From Prosthecobacter sp. (GTDB lineage Bacteria; Verrucomicrobiota; Verrucomicrobiia; Verrucomicrobiales; Verrucomicrobiaceae): a stretch of DNA of 64,000 nt. Below the pieces are notes generated by a model, which saw only the letters and a list, made by a program, of their open reading frames with translations, searched no databases and was not told the origin of the DNA. Both the position numbers and the translations under genes were made by a program. Location of the stretch: the NCBI GenBank assembly GCA_021733925.1, contig JAIPJY010000021.1, positions 1 through 64,000 of the forward strand, in the 5' to 3' direction. The stretch's first letter is position 1. Each line of letters opens with the position of its first letter. Shown in pieces: positions 38,878 through 45,934 of this stretch.

Positions 38878-39686
38878 ACACACCCGCTGCCTCACCAGGA
38901 GAGCGCAGCGAGCAGGACATTATCACCGCATTGCAGGCAACAGTGTCAGCTTCACGGCTGTCGCTGTTCCTGCAATGCCGGTTGAAGTTCTACTTCCGCT
39001 ACGTGCTCAAGCTCAAGAAGCCCAAAACAGCCTCGCTCCATCTCGGCAATGCGGTTCACGCCGTGTTGAAAGCCTGGAACAAGGCACGCTGGGTCCAGCA
39101 ACCGCTCTCGCTCAAGGTGGTCCATGAGACCTACCAAACAACCTGGGCGGACAACACCGAAGGATCGGTGGAATGGGAACCCGGGGAGGAAGAGGCCGAC
39201 AAAACGACAGGCTGGCGTCTGCTCGACACCTACCTGCGCGAAAGCCATCTTCCCGCTGAGGTCAAACCCGACGCCGTGGAAGTCCCGGTGGATGCCGATC
39301 TGCAACAGAATGGGCTGCCCCGGCTGATCGGCATTCTCGATCTGGTGCAGCAACGCCAGATCATCGACTACAAGACCAGCGCCACGACCCCCAACGCGGA
39401 CAAGGTCGCACACTCCACTGAGATCCAGACCAGCAGCTACGCCATCCTGTACCGGCACAACACCGGCTCGCAGGAAACAGGCATGCAGCTACACCACCTA
39501 GTCAAACTCAAGAACCCCAAGGTGGTCATCACCTCGCTGCCTCCCATGAGCCCACCGCAGCAAACGCGGCTGTTCCGGCAAATGGAAGCCTACCTCGAAG
39601 GATTGCAGCGTCGCGACTTCATCCCTTCGCCTGGGATGCACTGTTCAAGCTGCGAGTACTTCAACGAATGCAAACGCTGGCATTAA
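38874..39686 (+). CDS. Island protein 2: PD-(D/E)XK nuclease, Cas4/RecB-like with Fe-S cluster cysteines
   Basis: 270 aa. The N-terminus has SASRLSLFLQC (Cys35) and SLHLGNAVHAVLKAW with His62. The active site follows as IGILDL (Asp156) and IIDYKTS (Asp165, Lys167), with E/Q in EIQTSSYAILY. The C-terminal motif HCSSCEYFNEC supplies Cys257, Cys260 and Cys266. One Cys before and three after the nuclease core is the arrangement that binds a 4Fe-4S cluster in Cas4 and AddB-type exonucleases. The family processes DNA ends. No CRISPR or Cas genes are near. The gene overlaps island protein 1, suggesting a nuclease-plus-accessory pair. Confidence 0.9.
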   Translation: MNTPAASPGERSEQDIITALQATVSASRLSLFLQCRLKFYFRYVLKLKKPKTASLHLGNAVHAVLKAWNKARWVQQPLSLKVVHETYQTTWADNTEGSVEWEPGEEEADKTTGWRLLDTYLRESHLPAEVKPDAVEVPVDADLQQNGLPRLIGILDLVQQRQIIDYKTSATTPNADKVAHSTEIQTSSYAILYRHNTGSQETGMQLHHLVKLKNPKVVITSLPPMSPPQQTRLFRQMEAYLEGLQRRDFIPSPGMHCSSCEYFNECKRWH

Positions 39687-39692
39687 ACCCTG

Positions 39693-39729
39693 CTGCAGGT
39701 CGGCGCTCACCACGAGCGCCGGCCTGCAG
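39693..39729 (+). other. Intercistronic hairpin
   Basis: ctgcaggtcggcgctc (39693-39708), loop accac, gagcgccggcctgcag (39714-39729): a 16-bp stem with one G-T pair. No T-run follows. It separates the nuclease gene from the small membrane protein gene. Confidence 0.65.
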
Positions 39730-39747
39730 CCCATCCCCATACCCACA

Positions 39748-40131
39748 ATGAAACATCTAATCCTCATCGCGGGCCTGTTGATGCTGTTCACGCCGAACAC
39801 GCACGCAGGCTGGTTCTTCGATGATCCACCGCCCCCACCGCCGGACCTCGGTCCGGAATACCGCTCGAAGATCTCCAAACTCGAAGAGCAAATGTCGGAA
39901 CAGCACGTCATCGCCGACCGCTGGAAGATTGCCACCGGCAGTCTCGCGTGCGGTGCCCTTCTGTTGTTTGTCATCGGAACCGCCCTCGGGGCCAAAACAC
40001 GCCAACATTATGATGGAACAACCCGAATGGGACGAACAGTCCCCACCACCACCCCGCCAGCTCCCAACGGTGCCCGCCACCACATGGGCGAAGCAGGTCC
40101 ACCAGATCGTCATCCGACGATGGCAGCCTGA
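39748..40131 (+). CDS. Island protein 3: small exported/membrane protein
   Basis: 127 aa. Signal peptide (MKHLILIAGLLMLFTPNTHA), a run of Pro residues, a short coiled coil (about 40-60: RSKISKLEEQMSEQHVIADR), a transmembrane helix (about 63-82: TGSLACGALLLFVIGTALGA) and a Pro/Ala-rich tail. Its last 40 codons overlap the start of the next gene in another frame. No known family. The membrane topology suggests a small inner-membrane protein working with the next gene. Confidence 0.75.
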   Translation: MKHLILIAGLLMLFTPNTHAGWFFDDPPPPPPDLGPEYRSKISKLEEQMSEQHVIADRWKIATGSLACGALLLFVIGTALGAKTRQHYDGTTRMGRTVPTTTPPAPNGARHHMGEAGPPDRHPTMAA

Positions 40132-40522
40132 ACCGCTCAGCGAACCTGTCGTTGACCACGACCTGCCAAACCTGAGCGCCATTGAGCGTTCGGCCGAGGT
40201 CGTCAGCTTCACCTGCCGCCGGTTTGAATACTGGATCTCACCGCAGGGCATCCTGCGGGAGTGGTTCAAGTTCAACCTGCGCCTCGCTCTCGGACTTGCG
40301 GTGCCCGCCGTACTGGTGGCACCGCTAGTCACGCTGGCCCTGCAGCAGTTCAACGTCTGGATCGACCTCATCACGCGGACCACCTCCAACATGGTGCTCG
40401 TCCCGCTCTCGGCCATGCTGGTCATCGGCCTCATCTGCGGGCTGATTTCCATCGGGAAATCAATCCTAACGATGCGCATGCGCCAGCAGCACCAACGCCG
40501 CGATCAGTACAACAACTACTGA
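40010..40522 (+). CDS. Island protein 4: two-helix membrane protein
   Basis: A frame is open from 39821 but the first part overlaps the preceding gene; ATG ATG at 40010-40015 gives a 170-aa protein. It has a Pro-rich cytoplasmic N-terminus (EQSPPPPRQLPTVPATTWAK), a soluble stretch with YWISPQGILREWFKFN, and two transmembrane helices near the C-terminus (ALGLAVPAVLVAPLVTLALQ and MVLVPLSAMLVIGLICGLIS), followed by a short basic tail. No family recognised. The overlap with island protein 3 suggests tight coupling. Confidence 0.75.
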   Translation: MMEQPEWDEQSPPPPRQLPTVPATTWAKQVHQIVIRRWQPEPLSEPVVDHDLPNLSAIERSAEVVSFTCRRFEYWISPQGILREWFKFNLRLALGLAVPAVLVAPLVTLALQQFNVWIDLITRTTSNMVLVPLSAMLVIGLICGLISIGKSILTMRMRQQHQRRDQYNNY

Positions 40523-40550
40523 CGCGGTTCGCACCCACCTAACCAAACCC

Positions 40551-40586
40551 AAGAGCCGGATGATCGCAGGATCGTCCGGCTCTTTT
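40551..40586 (+). terminator. Strong intercistronic hairpin with T-run
   Basis: aagagccggatgatc (40551-40565), loop gcag, gatcgtccggctctt (40570-40584): 15 bp including one G-T, running straight into tttt. It is a good intrinsic terminator for the small membrane genes and also starts the leader (ctcttttcatttcaagaaaggacac) that precedes the ligase gene. The same leader form recurs at 43207 and 19000. Confidence 0.75.
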
Positions 40587-40611
40587 CATTTCAAGAAAGG
40601 ACACTCACCTC

Positions 40612-41682
40612 ATGGAAAGCATCACCCTGTACTTTCGCTCAGGTCCCTCTGACAAAGTGTATCAGGCCAGCATCCGTCCCAAGGATGCCGGGTATCTTGT
40701 ACACTTCGCCTATGGCCGGCGCGGCTCCACGCTCAGCACCGGCAGCAAAACACCGGTGCCAGTCGAATACCCTGTTGCCAAAGACATCTACGACAGGCTC
40801 GTTCGTGAAAAGATGGCGAAGGGCTACACGCCCGGAACCGACACGGGCACCACCCCGCCACCGGATTCCCCCGGCCAGCACAGCGGCATCCAGTGCCAGC
40901 TCCTCAATCCCATCAACGAACAACAGCTCGATCAGTTCCTGTTCAATCCCGACTACTGGATGCAGGAGAAGCTCGACGGCCGCCGCCTGCTCATCCGAAA
41001 GGACGGTGACCAGATCACCGGCATCAACCGCCTGGGATTCCCCACAGCCGTCCCTGACGGGATCGCAAGCAACGCGGCAAAATATCCGCGCAGCTTCCTG
41101 CTCGACGGTGAAGCTGTTGGAGACACCCTCCACGCATTCGACCTGCTCACCATCGGACCGGAGGACATGCGTCATCTGGCATTCTCGGTGCGCTACCTGA
41201 GGATGCGCGACATGCTCAACGCCTTCGATCATCCCCATATCCAGGAGGTGCGGGTATTCTTCCCTCCTCAAACGGCTGGATGGTTCCAGCAGTTCAAAAG
41301 AGAGGGAAGGGAAGGCATTGTGTTCAAACACAAGGACGCGCCGTACACTCCCGGCCGTCCCAACAGCGGTGGCAGCCAGCTCAAGTACAAGTTCCATGAA
41401 ACCGCTTCTTTCATCGTCACGAAGGTGAACGATAAGCGGAGCGTTTCATTGATCCTGTTCGAGGGCGACAAAGTACGCCCTGCTGGCAACGTCACCATCC
41501 CACCCAATCACGATGTTCCTGTACCGGGAACCGTGGTGGAGTGCCGTTATCTGTACGCGTTCAAGGAATCCGGCAGCATCTACCAGCCGGTTTACCTGGG
41601 TGCTCGTGCGGACATTCGGGCGGCTGAATGCACCACAGCTCAGCTCAAGTACAAAGCCGAGGAGACACTGGCCGCCGCCTAG
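40612..41682 (+). CDS. Island protein 5: WGR domain fused to ATP-dependent DNA ligase-like domain
   Basis: 356 aa. Residues about 1-75 (SITLYFRSGPSDKVYQAS, HFAYGRRGSTLSTGSKT) are a WGR domain, a nucleic-acid-binding module. Residues about 105-350 are an ATP-dependent DNA ligase/nucleotidyltransferase core. Motif I is EKLDGRRLLI (nucleophile Lys near residue 120), the motif III region is FLLDGEAVG, then FDLLTIGPEDM, motif IV is EGIVFKHKDAPYTPGR, and motif V is LKYKF. The OB-fold is short (about 60 residues). Such minimal ligases seal nicks in phage and plasmid DNA metabolism. The gene has its own hairpin leader. Confidence 0.92.
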   Translation: MESITLYFRSGPSDKVYQASIRPKDAGYLVHFAYGRRGSTLSTGSKTPVPVEYPVAKDIYDRLVREKMAKGYTPGTDTGTTPPPDSPGQHSGIQCQLLNPINEQQLDQFLFNPDYWMQEKLDGRRLLIRKDGDQITGINRLGFPTAVPDGIASNAAKYPRSFLLDGEAVGDTLHAFDLLTIGPEDMRHLAFSVRYLRMRDMLNAFDHPHIQEVRVFFPPQTAGWFQQFKREGREGIVFKHKDAPYTPGRPNSGGSQLKYKFHETASFIVTKVNDKRSVSLILFEGDKVRPAGNVTIPPNHDVPVPGTVVECRYLYAFKESGSIYQPVYLGARADIRAAECTTAQLKYKAEETLAAA

Positions 41683-41701
41683 CCAGTTCAATCACGCTCG
41701 G

Positions 41702-41736
41702 AGCCGATGCGCTGTACACCGGTGCATGGGCTTTTT
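41702..41736 (+). terminator. Hairpin with T-run before the clamp gene
   Basis: agccgatgc (41702-41710) pairs with gcatgggct (41724-41732) with one G-G mismatch, over a 13-base loop, then ttttt. It sits between the ligase stop (41682) and the clamp start (41761). It may end the ligase transcript or form part of the leader of the clamp gene. Confidence 0.5.
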
Positions 41737-41760
41737 GGCGTACAACCCACCACCAACACA

Positions 41761-43188
41761 ATGAATCCCATCACACTCCCCATTGCGGAATTAAAACCCG
41801 CTCTGGCAGGACTTGGCAAAGTGATCAATCCACGAGCCACCCTGCCTGTCCTGCATCATGTCAAAGTCGAACGTACTGCAGACGGTTGGATAGCCCTCAC
41901 CGGCACCGACCTGGACCGCTTCGTTACCATGCGTCTCGAACATCCCGCTGAAGGCCCTCCCATGGCTGCCCTCATCCCGTATGATCAGCTTGTACAAGTC
42001 ACCAAAAACTGTGGCAAAGACGAGCGCATTCATATTGAACCTGGCTGCATCAAGTTTGCCCTGGCTGACAGCTTAGGTGAACAAAAGGTGAAGAACATCC
42101 CCGTTGAGGAGTTTCCCGTCACTCCCCGCATTAAAACGGAGGCCATCGCGCTGCCGCCAGAACTTCGCCGGTCCATCCACGAAGCCATGGAATGCGCCAG
42201 TGTGGACGCCACTCGTTACGTCCTCAACGGCACCTTCATCGACACCAGCAATCCCAAGGCCAACTACGTTGTCGGTACGGATGGCAGGCATCTGTACAGC
42301 GCAAATTCGTTCACACTGCCCCTCAAGAACTCCGTCATCATCCCGAATCACAAGTTTCTGGGGTGGAAGGAGTTCAATGCGGATGGCGAATGGCAGATGA
42401 AGGTCGATGACAAAGCGGTGCAGCTCTCCAGCAGGCGTTGGAGATTCGTCAGCAAGCAGATCGACGGGAACTATCCCAACTGGCGGCAAACCATCCCCAA
42501 CCCCGACGACGCCAGGACCCACATCATGCTCGACCCGGCAAAATTGGAGACGCTCATCAAGCTGATCCAGCGCATGCCTTGTCACGATGCGGAGAAGTTC
42601 CAGACCATCGGCCTGGAATGCAAAGAGGGGCAATTGCTGCTCCTCGGCAAAGACAATGGCAACGAGCCTTGGACGCGAGTCCCTGTGCTCGATGCCAAAG
42701 CGGAAGGCCCGGAAGCTTTGATCTTCCTGAGCCGACGCTTCCTCATCAAGGCCCTTGATTACGGTCTCACTACCATCAGCATCATCGATCAAATCGCCCC
42801 CCTGCGTTTTCACAACAAGGGCAGGCAGATGATCGTGATGCCACTGCGGCCTGATGGAGCCAGCACCCCGCCCTCAGCAAATCCACAACCCGCTCCGGTG
42901 AACATGCCTCCATCCCGGCCTGTTTCACCACCAGCACCACCACCCAAACCCATGATCACAAATCCCACCTCTGAAGGACCAACACCAGCATCCAACGACC
43001 AGAAAACACCAGCGGAAGAAGCCATCGACATGACCTTGCTCATTCGTGACAAGCTTAACGATGGATTCAACCTGCTGCGTGATCTGTCCGTGAAACTCAA
43101 AACTATCAATCGCGACCAGAAGGCCAGCGCCCGCGAAATGCAGTCTGTGCGATCCACGCTCAGGTCCATCCAAGGCCTGAAGATCTGA
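41761..43188 (+). CDS. Island protein 6: DNA polymerase III beta subunit (sliding clamp) homologue with C-terminal extension
   Basis: 475 aa. MNPITLPIAELKPALAGLGK and LPVLHHVKV begin the first clamp domain; FIDTSNPKANYVVGTDGRHL and NSVIIPNHKFLGWKEF the second; ALDYGLTTISIIDQIAPLRF and IVMPLRP the third, ending near residue 365 as a normal clamp does. A Pro-rich linker (about 370-420, PPAPPPKP) and a coiled-coil tail (about 425-475: DKLNDGFNLLRDLSVKLK) follow. No other DnaN is in the window, so this is probably an accessory clamp of the island. It may recruit the ligase or a polymerase to element DNA. Confidence 0.92.
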   Translation: MNPITLPIAELKPALAGLGKVINPRATLPVLHHVKVERTADGWIALTGTDLDRFVTMRLEHPAEGPPMAALIPYDQLVQVTKNCGKDERIHIEPGCIKFALADSLGEQKVKNIPVEEFPVTPRIKTEAIALPPELRRSIHEAMECASVDATRYVLNGTFIDTSNPKANYVVGTDGRHLYSANSFTLPLKNSVIIPNHKFLGWKEFNADGEWQMKVDDKAVQLSSRRWRFVSKQIDGNYPNWRQTIPNPDDARTHIMLDPAKLETLIKLIQRMPCHDAEKFQTIGLECKEGQLLLLGKDNGNEPWTRVPVLDAKAEGPEALIFLSRRFLIKALDYGLTTISIIDQIAPLRFHNKGRQMIVMPLRPDGASTPPSANPQPAPVNMPPSRPVSPPAPPPKPMITNPTSEGPTPASNDQKTPAEEAIDMTLLIRDKLNDGFNLLRDLSVKLKTINRDQKASAREMQSVRSTLRSIQGLKI

Positions 43189-43206
43189 GCCCACCCATAT
43201 CAACCC

Positions 43207-43243
43207 GGGGCCGGATGCGCAGGCTGCGTATCCGGCCCCTTTT
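43207..43243 (+). terminator. Strong hairpin with T-run ahead of the DUF932 gene
   Basis: ggggccggat (43207-43216) pairs with atccggcccc (43230-43239); the stem extends inward through gcgca/tgcgt (one G-T) to a 3-base loop. tttt follows. It is copied, with the leader and the first 61 codons, at 19000. Confidence 0.75.
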
Positions 43244-43267
43244 CATTCCAGAAAGGAACACATCATT

Positions 43268-44044
43268 ATGATTGCCAATCTCGATCCCCAACCGCAACTC
43301 ATCCAGCGCCGCAGCCCGAACCTCGTGCTGCACTGCGGAGCCTCCCATGTCGAACTCGACGAAGTCCGCGCCGTCGCCACGCCGCGCCACACGCAGAGTT
43401 GGTGTCCTATCCCTCACGCGGAACTCATCAGCACCGTCCAGCGCACGCTGGCCAGCACCAACCTGCGCATCGGCGCGCAAGCTCATTCGTTGTCCCACGA
43501 GGGACAGCGCTACTTCGGTCTGATGGAAGTTCATGTCCAGAAATCCAGCGACGACTACTGCTGGGTTCTCGGGCTGCGTAATAGTCACGACAAGACATTC
43601 CCTGCCGGCATCGTCGCCGGGGCCAGCGTCTTCGTTTGTGACAACTTGTCGTTCTCCGGCGAGATCAAATTCGCGCGCAAACACACGCGGTTCATTGTGC
43701 GCGATCTGCCACAATTGGTCAGTCGCTCCATCGGTCTCCTGCTCGCCAAATGGCATGATCAGGACAAACGCATCGCTGCCTACAAAGAAGCCGAGATCAC
43801 CGACATCGAAGCTCACGATCTCGTTATCCGCGCCACGGATGTCGGGGTCTGTTCCAATCGTTTGATCCCACCTGTGCTGCATGAGTGGCGCGAGCCACGG
43901 CATGATGCTTTCGAGGGGCGGAACGTGTGGAGCTTGTTCAACGCGTTCACTGAGTCCCTGAAGGAAGGCAACCTCGCTGAACTTCCGAAGCGCACCGAGG
44001 CACTGCATGGCCTGCTCGACACGCATGTCGGTTTGGCGGCGTGA
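43268..44044 (+). CDS. Island protein 7: DUF932-family protein
   Basis: 258 aa, cytoplasmic. VELDEVRAVATPRHTQSWCP, AHSLSHEGQRYFGLMEVH, WVLGLRNSHDKTFPAGIV, VFVCDNLSFSGEIKFARKHT and AYKEAEITDIEAHDLVIR match the DUF932 family, which is common on plasmids, phages and integrated elements and whose activity is not defined. It closes the island gene set. A 5' fragment of a close copy lies at 19061. The downstream hairpin at 44055 ends the transcript. Confidence 0.88.
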   Translation: MIANLDPQPQLIQRRSPNLVLHCGASHVELDEVRAVATPRHTQSWCPIPHAELISTVQRTLASTNLRIGAQAHSLSHEGQRYFGLMEVHVQKSSDDYCWVLGLRNSHDKTFPAGIVAGASVFVCDNLSFSGEIKFARKHTRFIVRDLPQLVSRSIGLLLAKWHDQDKRIAAYKEAEITDIEAHDLVIRATDVGVCSNRLIPPVLHEWREPRHDAFEGRNVWSLFNAFTESLKEGNLAELPKRTEALHGLLDTHVGLAA

Positions 44045-44054
44045 AAGATGAGCC

Positions 44055-44091
44055 CCCGCGTCGGCCCGCAGCCGGCGCGGGTTTGGCTTTT
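44055..44091 (+). terminator. Intrinsic terminator at the end of the island genes
   Basis: cccgcgtcggc (44055-44065), loop ccgca, gccggcgcggg (44071-44081; one G-T pair), then tttggctttt. It is located 11 bases after the DUF932 stop. Confidence 0.8.
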
Positions 44092-44100
44092 CGTTAGCTA

Positions 44101-44391
44101 TCAGTTAGAGTGATACCCAGAAGACACAATTCTGTCAGGCGCAAAGGCCCTACAGGTCTCCAATGCCTTTCGGCTGGGTGGGCTTTGGTGCCTTGAGGCG
44201 ATGGCGTTGAAGGCGAATCGGACGAGGGTGAACTCGCGGACATCGTTCAGGTAGGCCCGCCGCGTGTTCGCGTTTTCAATGTTCGCGAACCACTCGACCT
44301 CCGGCGGCACATTCGCCAAATTCTGAAACTCTGATGCCGTCAGCAAACGCTCGTTCGTTTCGACCACCAACCCTGAAGAACCATTAACCAT
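44101..44391 (-). pseudogene. Truncated tyrosine integrase (N-terminal core-binding region)
   Basis: The 96-aa frame starts MVNGSSGLVVETNERLLTAS and contains NVPPEVEWFANIENANTRRA and YLNDVREFTLVRF. This is the SAM-like core-binding start of PVC-phylum tyrosine recombinases (NTRRAYxNDxREF). After about residue 55 the family pattern stops, and the catalytic domain (Arg, HxxR, Tyr) is missing. It reads toward the island, whose last gene ends 56 bases away, so the integrase was cut off by the event that built or reduced the island. Confidence 0.7.
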
Positions 44392-44418
44392 TCCAACTCC
44401 CTCACCCTGAGATGATTA

Positions 44419-44448
44419 TAGTAGTGATAAAATACATTATCAATACTA
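44419..44448. promoter_or_regulatory. Dyad element upstream of the integrase fragment
   Basis: tagt-ag-tgataa-aataca-ttatca-at-acta is a symmetric 30-base inverted repeat in an AT-rich pocket (44392-44540) that contrasts with the GC-rich surroundings. It lies 28 bases upstream of the integrase fragment. Its decamer cattatcaat also occurs just after the tRNA fragment (37821-37830). It may be an operator or integrase-binding site. Confidence 0.55.
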
Positions 44449-44587
44449 GCAGACGCTTTGATAGCCCAATTTCACGCACTTTACGCAAAATCATGTTTCG
44501 ACTTTGATCCTACTTCAGCCTGAGGCGTCATTCATATCAGTGAAACCATTCGCGCTTGGCGATGTTTTGTCTTTACCGACAAAAACG

Positions 44588-45178
44588 ATGCCGCCCACAA
44601 TCTCCGATGACATAGCCGCCTGGGTGGCGAGGCGCGATGAAGTTGCGGCGCGGAGGGTGATGGAGGAGTTGCATCCGCGTGTTGCGGGGATCATTCGGAG
44701 GCATTGGGCGCGGTTAGAGGAGTGGGAGGATTTGGAGCAGGAGGTGTTTATGCGGGTGTTTGAGGCTCTGCCAAGATGGAAGGCTGAAGGAGCGCCGCTG
44801 GAGCATTGGGTGTCGCGGATTGCGATGAATGTATGCCGGAAGCGCTGGCGCACGATGTCGCGCAGGCCGGAGTGGCGGTGGTCGGACTTGAGCGAGGGCG
44901 AGCAGCAGGCGTTTCTGAATGCACAACGCGATGACGAGCCGCTGGAGGGTATCGAGACACGGGACGCGCGGTCTTTGATGCACAAGCTGCTCGATACCCT
45001 GAGCGCGGATGACCGACTCATTTTGTCGCTGCTGCATCTGGAGGAGAAGTCGCTGGAGGAGATCGCGCAGGTGATGGGCATCAGTCGCATCGTGGTGAAG
45101 GTGCGGGCATTTCGGGCGCGGAAGAAGTTGCACGCGGCGCTGCAAAGGCTGGAGGGTGAAGAAAAATCTGCACCCTGA
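44588..45178 (+). CDS. ECF-type RNA polymerase sigma factor
   Basis: An upstream ATG at 44504 is possible, but ATG 44588 fits family length (196 aa). Region 2: HPRVAGIIRRHWARLEEWED and LEQEVFMRVFEALPRW. Region 4: TLSADDRLILSLLHLEEKSL and EEIAQVMGISRIVVKVRAFR, a helix-turn-helix that reads -35 elements. The gene precedes a small membrane protein (45237) and a periplasmic-sensor-like protein (45527), a common arrangement for sigma/anti-sigma control. It probably drives the downstream EF-hand/thioredoxin gene, but that is inferred. Confidence 0.9.
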   Translation: MPPTISDDIAAWVARRDEVAARRVMEELHPRVAGIIRRHWARLEEWEDLEQEVFMRVFEALPRWKAEGAPLEHWVSRIAMNVCRKRWRTMSRRPEWRWSDLSEGEQQAFLNAQRDDEPLEGIETRDARSLMHKLLDTLSADDRLILSLLHLEEKSLEEIAQVMGISRIVVKVRAFRARKKLHAALQRLEGEEKSAP

Positions 45179-45236
45179 TGTAACCGCTGCCCGTGAGCGG
45201 GATGTGAATCTGTGAAATACCGAACTCACACTTGCC

Positions 45237-45524
45237 ATGAACGACCCTGAAAAGCTCCTGAATCGCCTCGCTGCCGCCACGCGGCGTGAGGATGATCCAC
45301 TTGCGGATGAACTGCCGCTTGGCCTCGCCACGCGCGTAATGGCAAAGCTGCGCGAAGGACGTGCACCTACGCTTTGGGAGACGTTTGCACTCGGAGCGCT
45401 CCCGGTGGCGGCCTTGGTCACGGTTGCGTGCTTCATACTCATTTCTCCAGAAGCGCAGCCGCCAGATGACGCGGATGTGATCGCTCAAGTCATGCTCGAA
45501 ACCCAACTCATCACCTCCCGCTGA
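45237..45524 (+). CDS. Small membrane protein, putative anti-sigma factor
   Basis: 95 aa. A charged N-terminus (EKLLNRLAAATRREDDPLAD, then LPLGLATRVMAKL) is followed by one transmembrane helix (FALGALPVAALVTVACFILI) and a 20-residue tail. No zinc motif is visible. Its place directly after an ECF sigma gene and the single-helix topology are those of a small anti-sigma factor. That function is inference. Confidence 0.6.
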   Translation: MNDPEKLLNRLAAATRREDDPLADELPLGLATRVMAKLREGRAPTLWETFALGALPVAALVTVACFILISPEAQPPDDADVIAQVMLETQLITSR

Positions 45525-45526
45525 TC

Positions 45527-45934
45527 ATGAATGCTAAACCTGTTTTCAAAGTTGTCTCCTGCCTTGTCGCCTTGTTCGTGATGGGCAGCATGTGTGGTTA
45601 CGCCGTGTCCAGTCGCGTGACTCATGGTCGTCCCGCGTGGACGCAGAGCCAGGAATGGGCCGAGCGCTGGCTAGAGCAGCGCATGGCGCAGGATTTCGCC
45701 CGCATCGAAGCCACGCCCGAGCAGCAGGCAAAACTCAAGCCGAGCTACGACCGCCTGCTCTCCGACTTCAACGCCATCCAGCGGGAGTCCGCGCAAAAGG
45801 TGACGGATGCCTTCAAGCGCCACGGCCTCGACATTTGGAAGCAACTCACGCCCAAGCAGCGCGAAATCATCCGCCAGACCAATCAAGAACGCATCAGCCG
45901 CCGCGCTGCGAACTCCAACACTCCAGCCAATTAA
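45527..45934 (+). CDS. Spy/CpxP- or zinc-resistance-like periplasmic helical protein
   Basis: 135 aa. One N-terminal membrane segment (VVSCLVALFVMGSMCGYAVS), then a helical periplasmic part with EQRMAQDFARIEATPEQQAK, LKPSYDRLLSDFNAIQRE and LKQLTPKQREIIRQ-type sequence (WKQLTPKQREIIRQT). This is the long helical-hairpin look of heavy-metal sensor and Spy-like proteins (LTPEQ/QRxxL pattern). It follows the putative anti-sigma by two bases. Its stop overlaps the next ATG (TAATG). Confidence 0.75.
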   Translation: MNAKPVFKVVSCLVALFVMGSMCGYAVSSRVTHGRPAWTQSQEWAERWLEQRMAQDFARIEATPEQQAKLKPSYDRLLSDFNAIQRESAQKVTDAFKRHGLDIWKQLTPKQREIIRQTNQERISRRAANSNTPAN

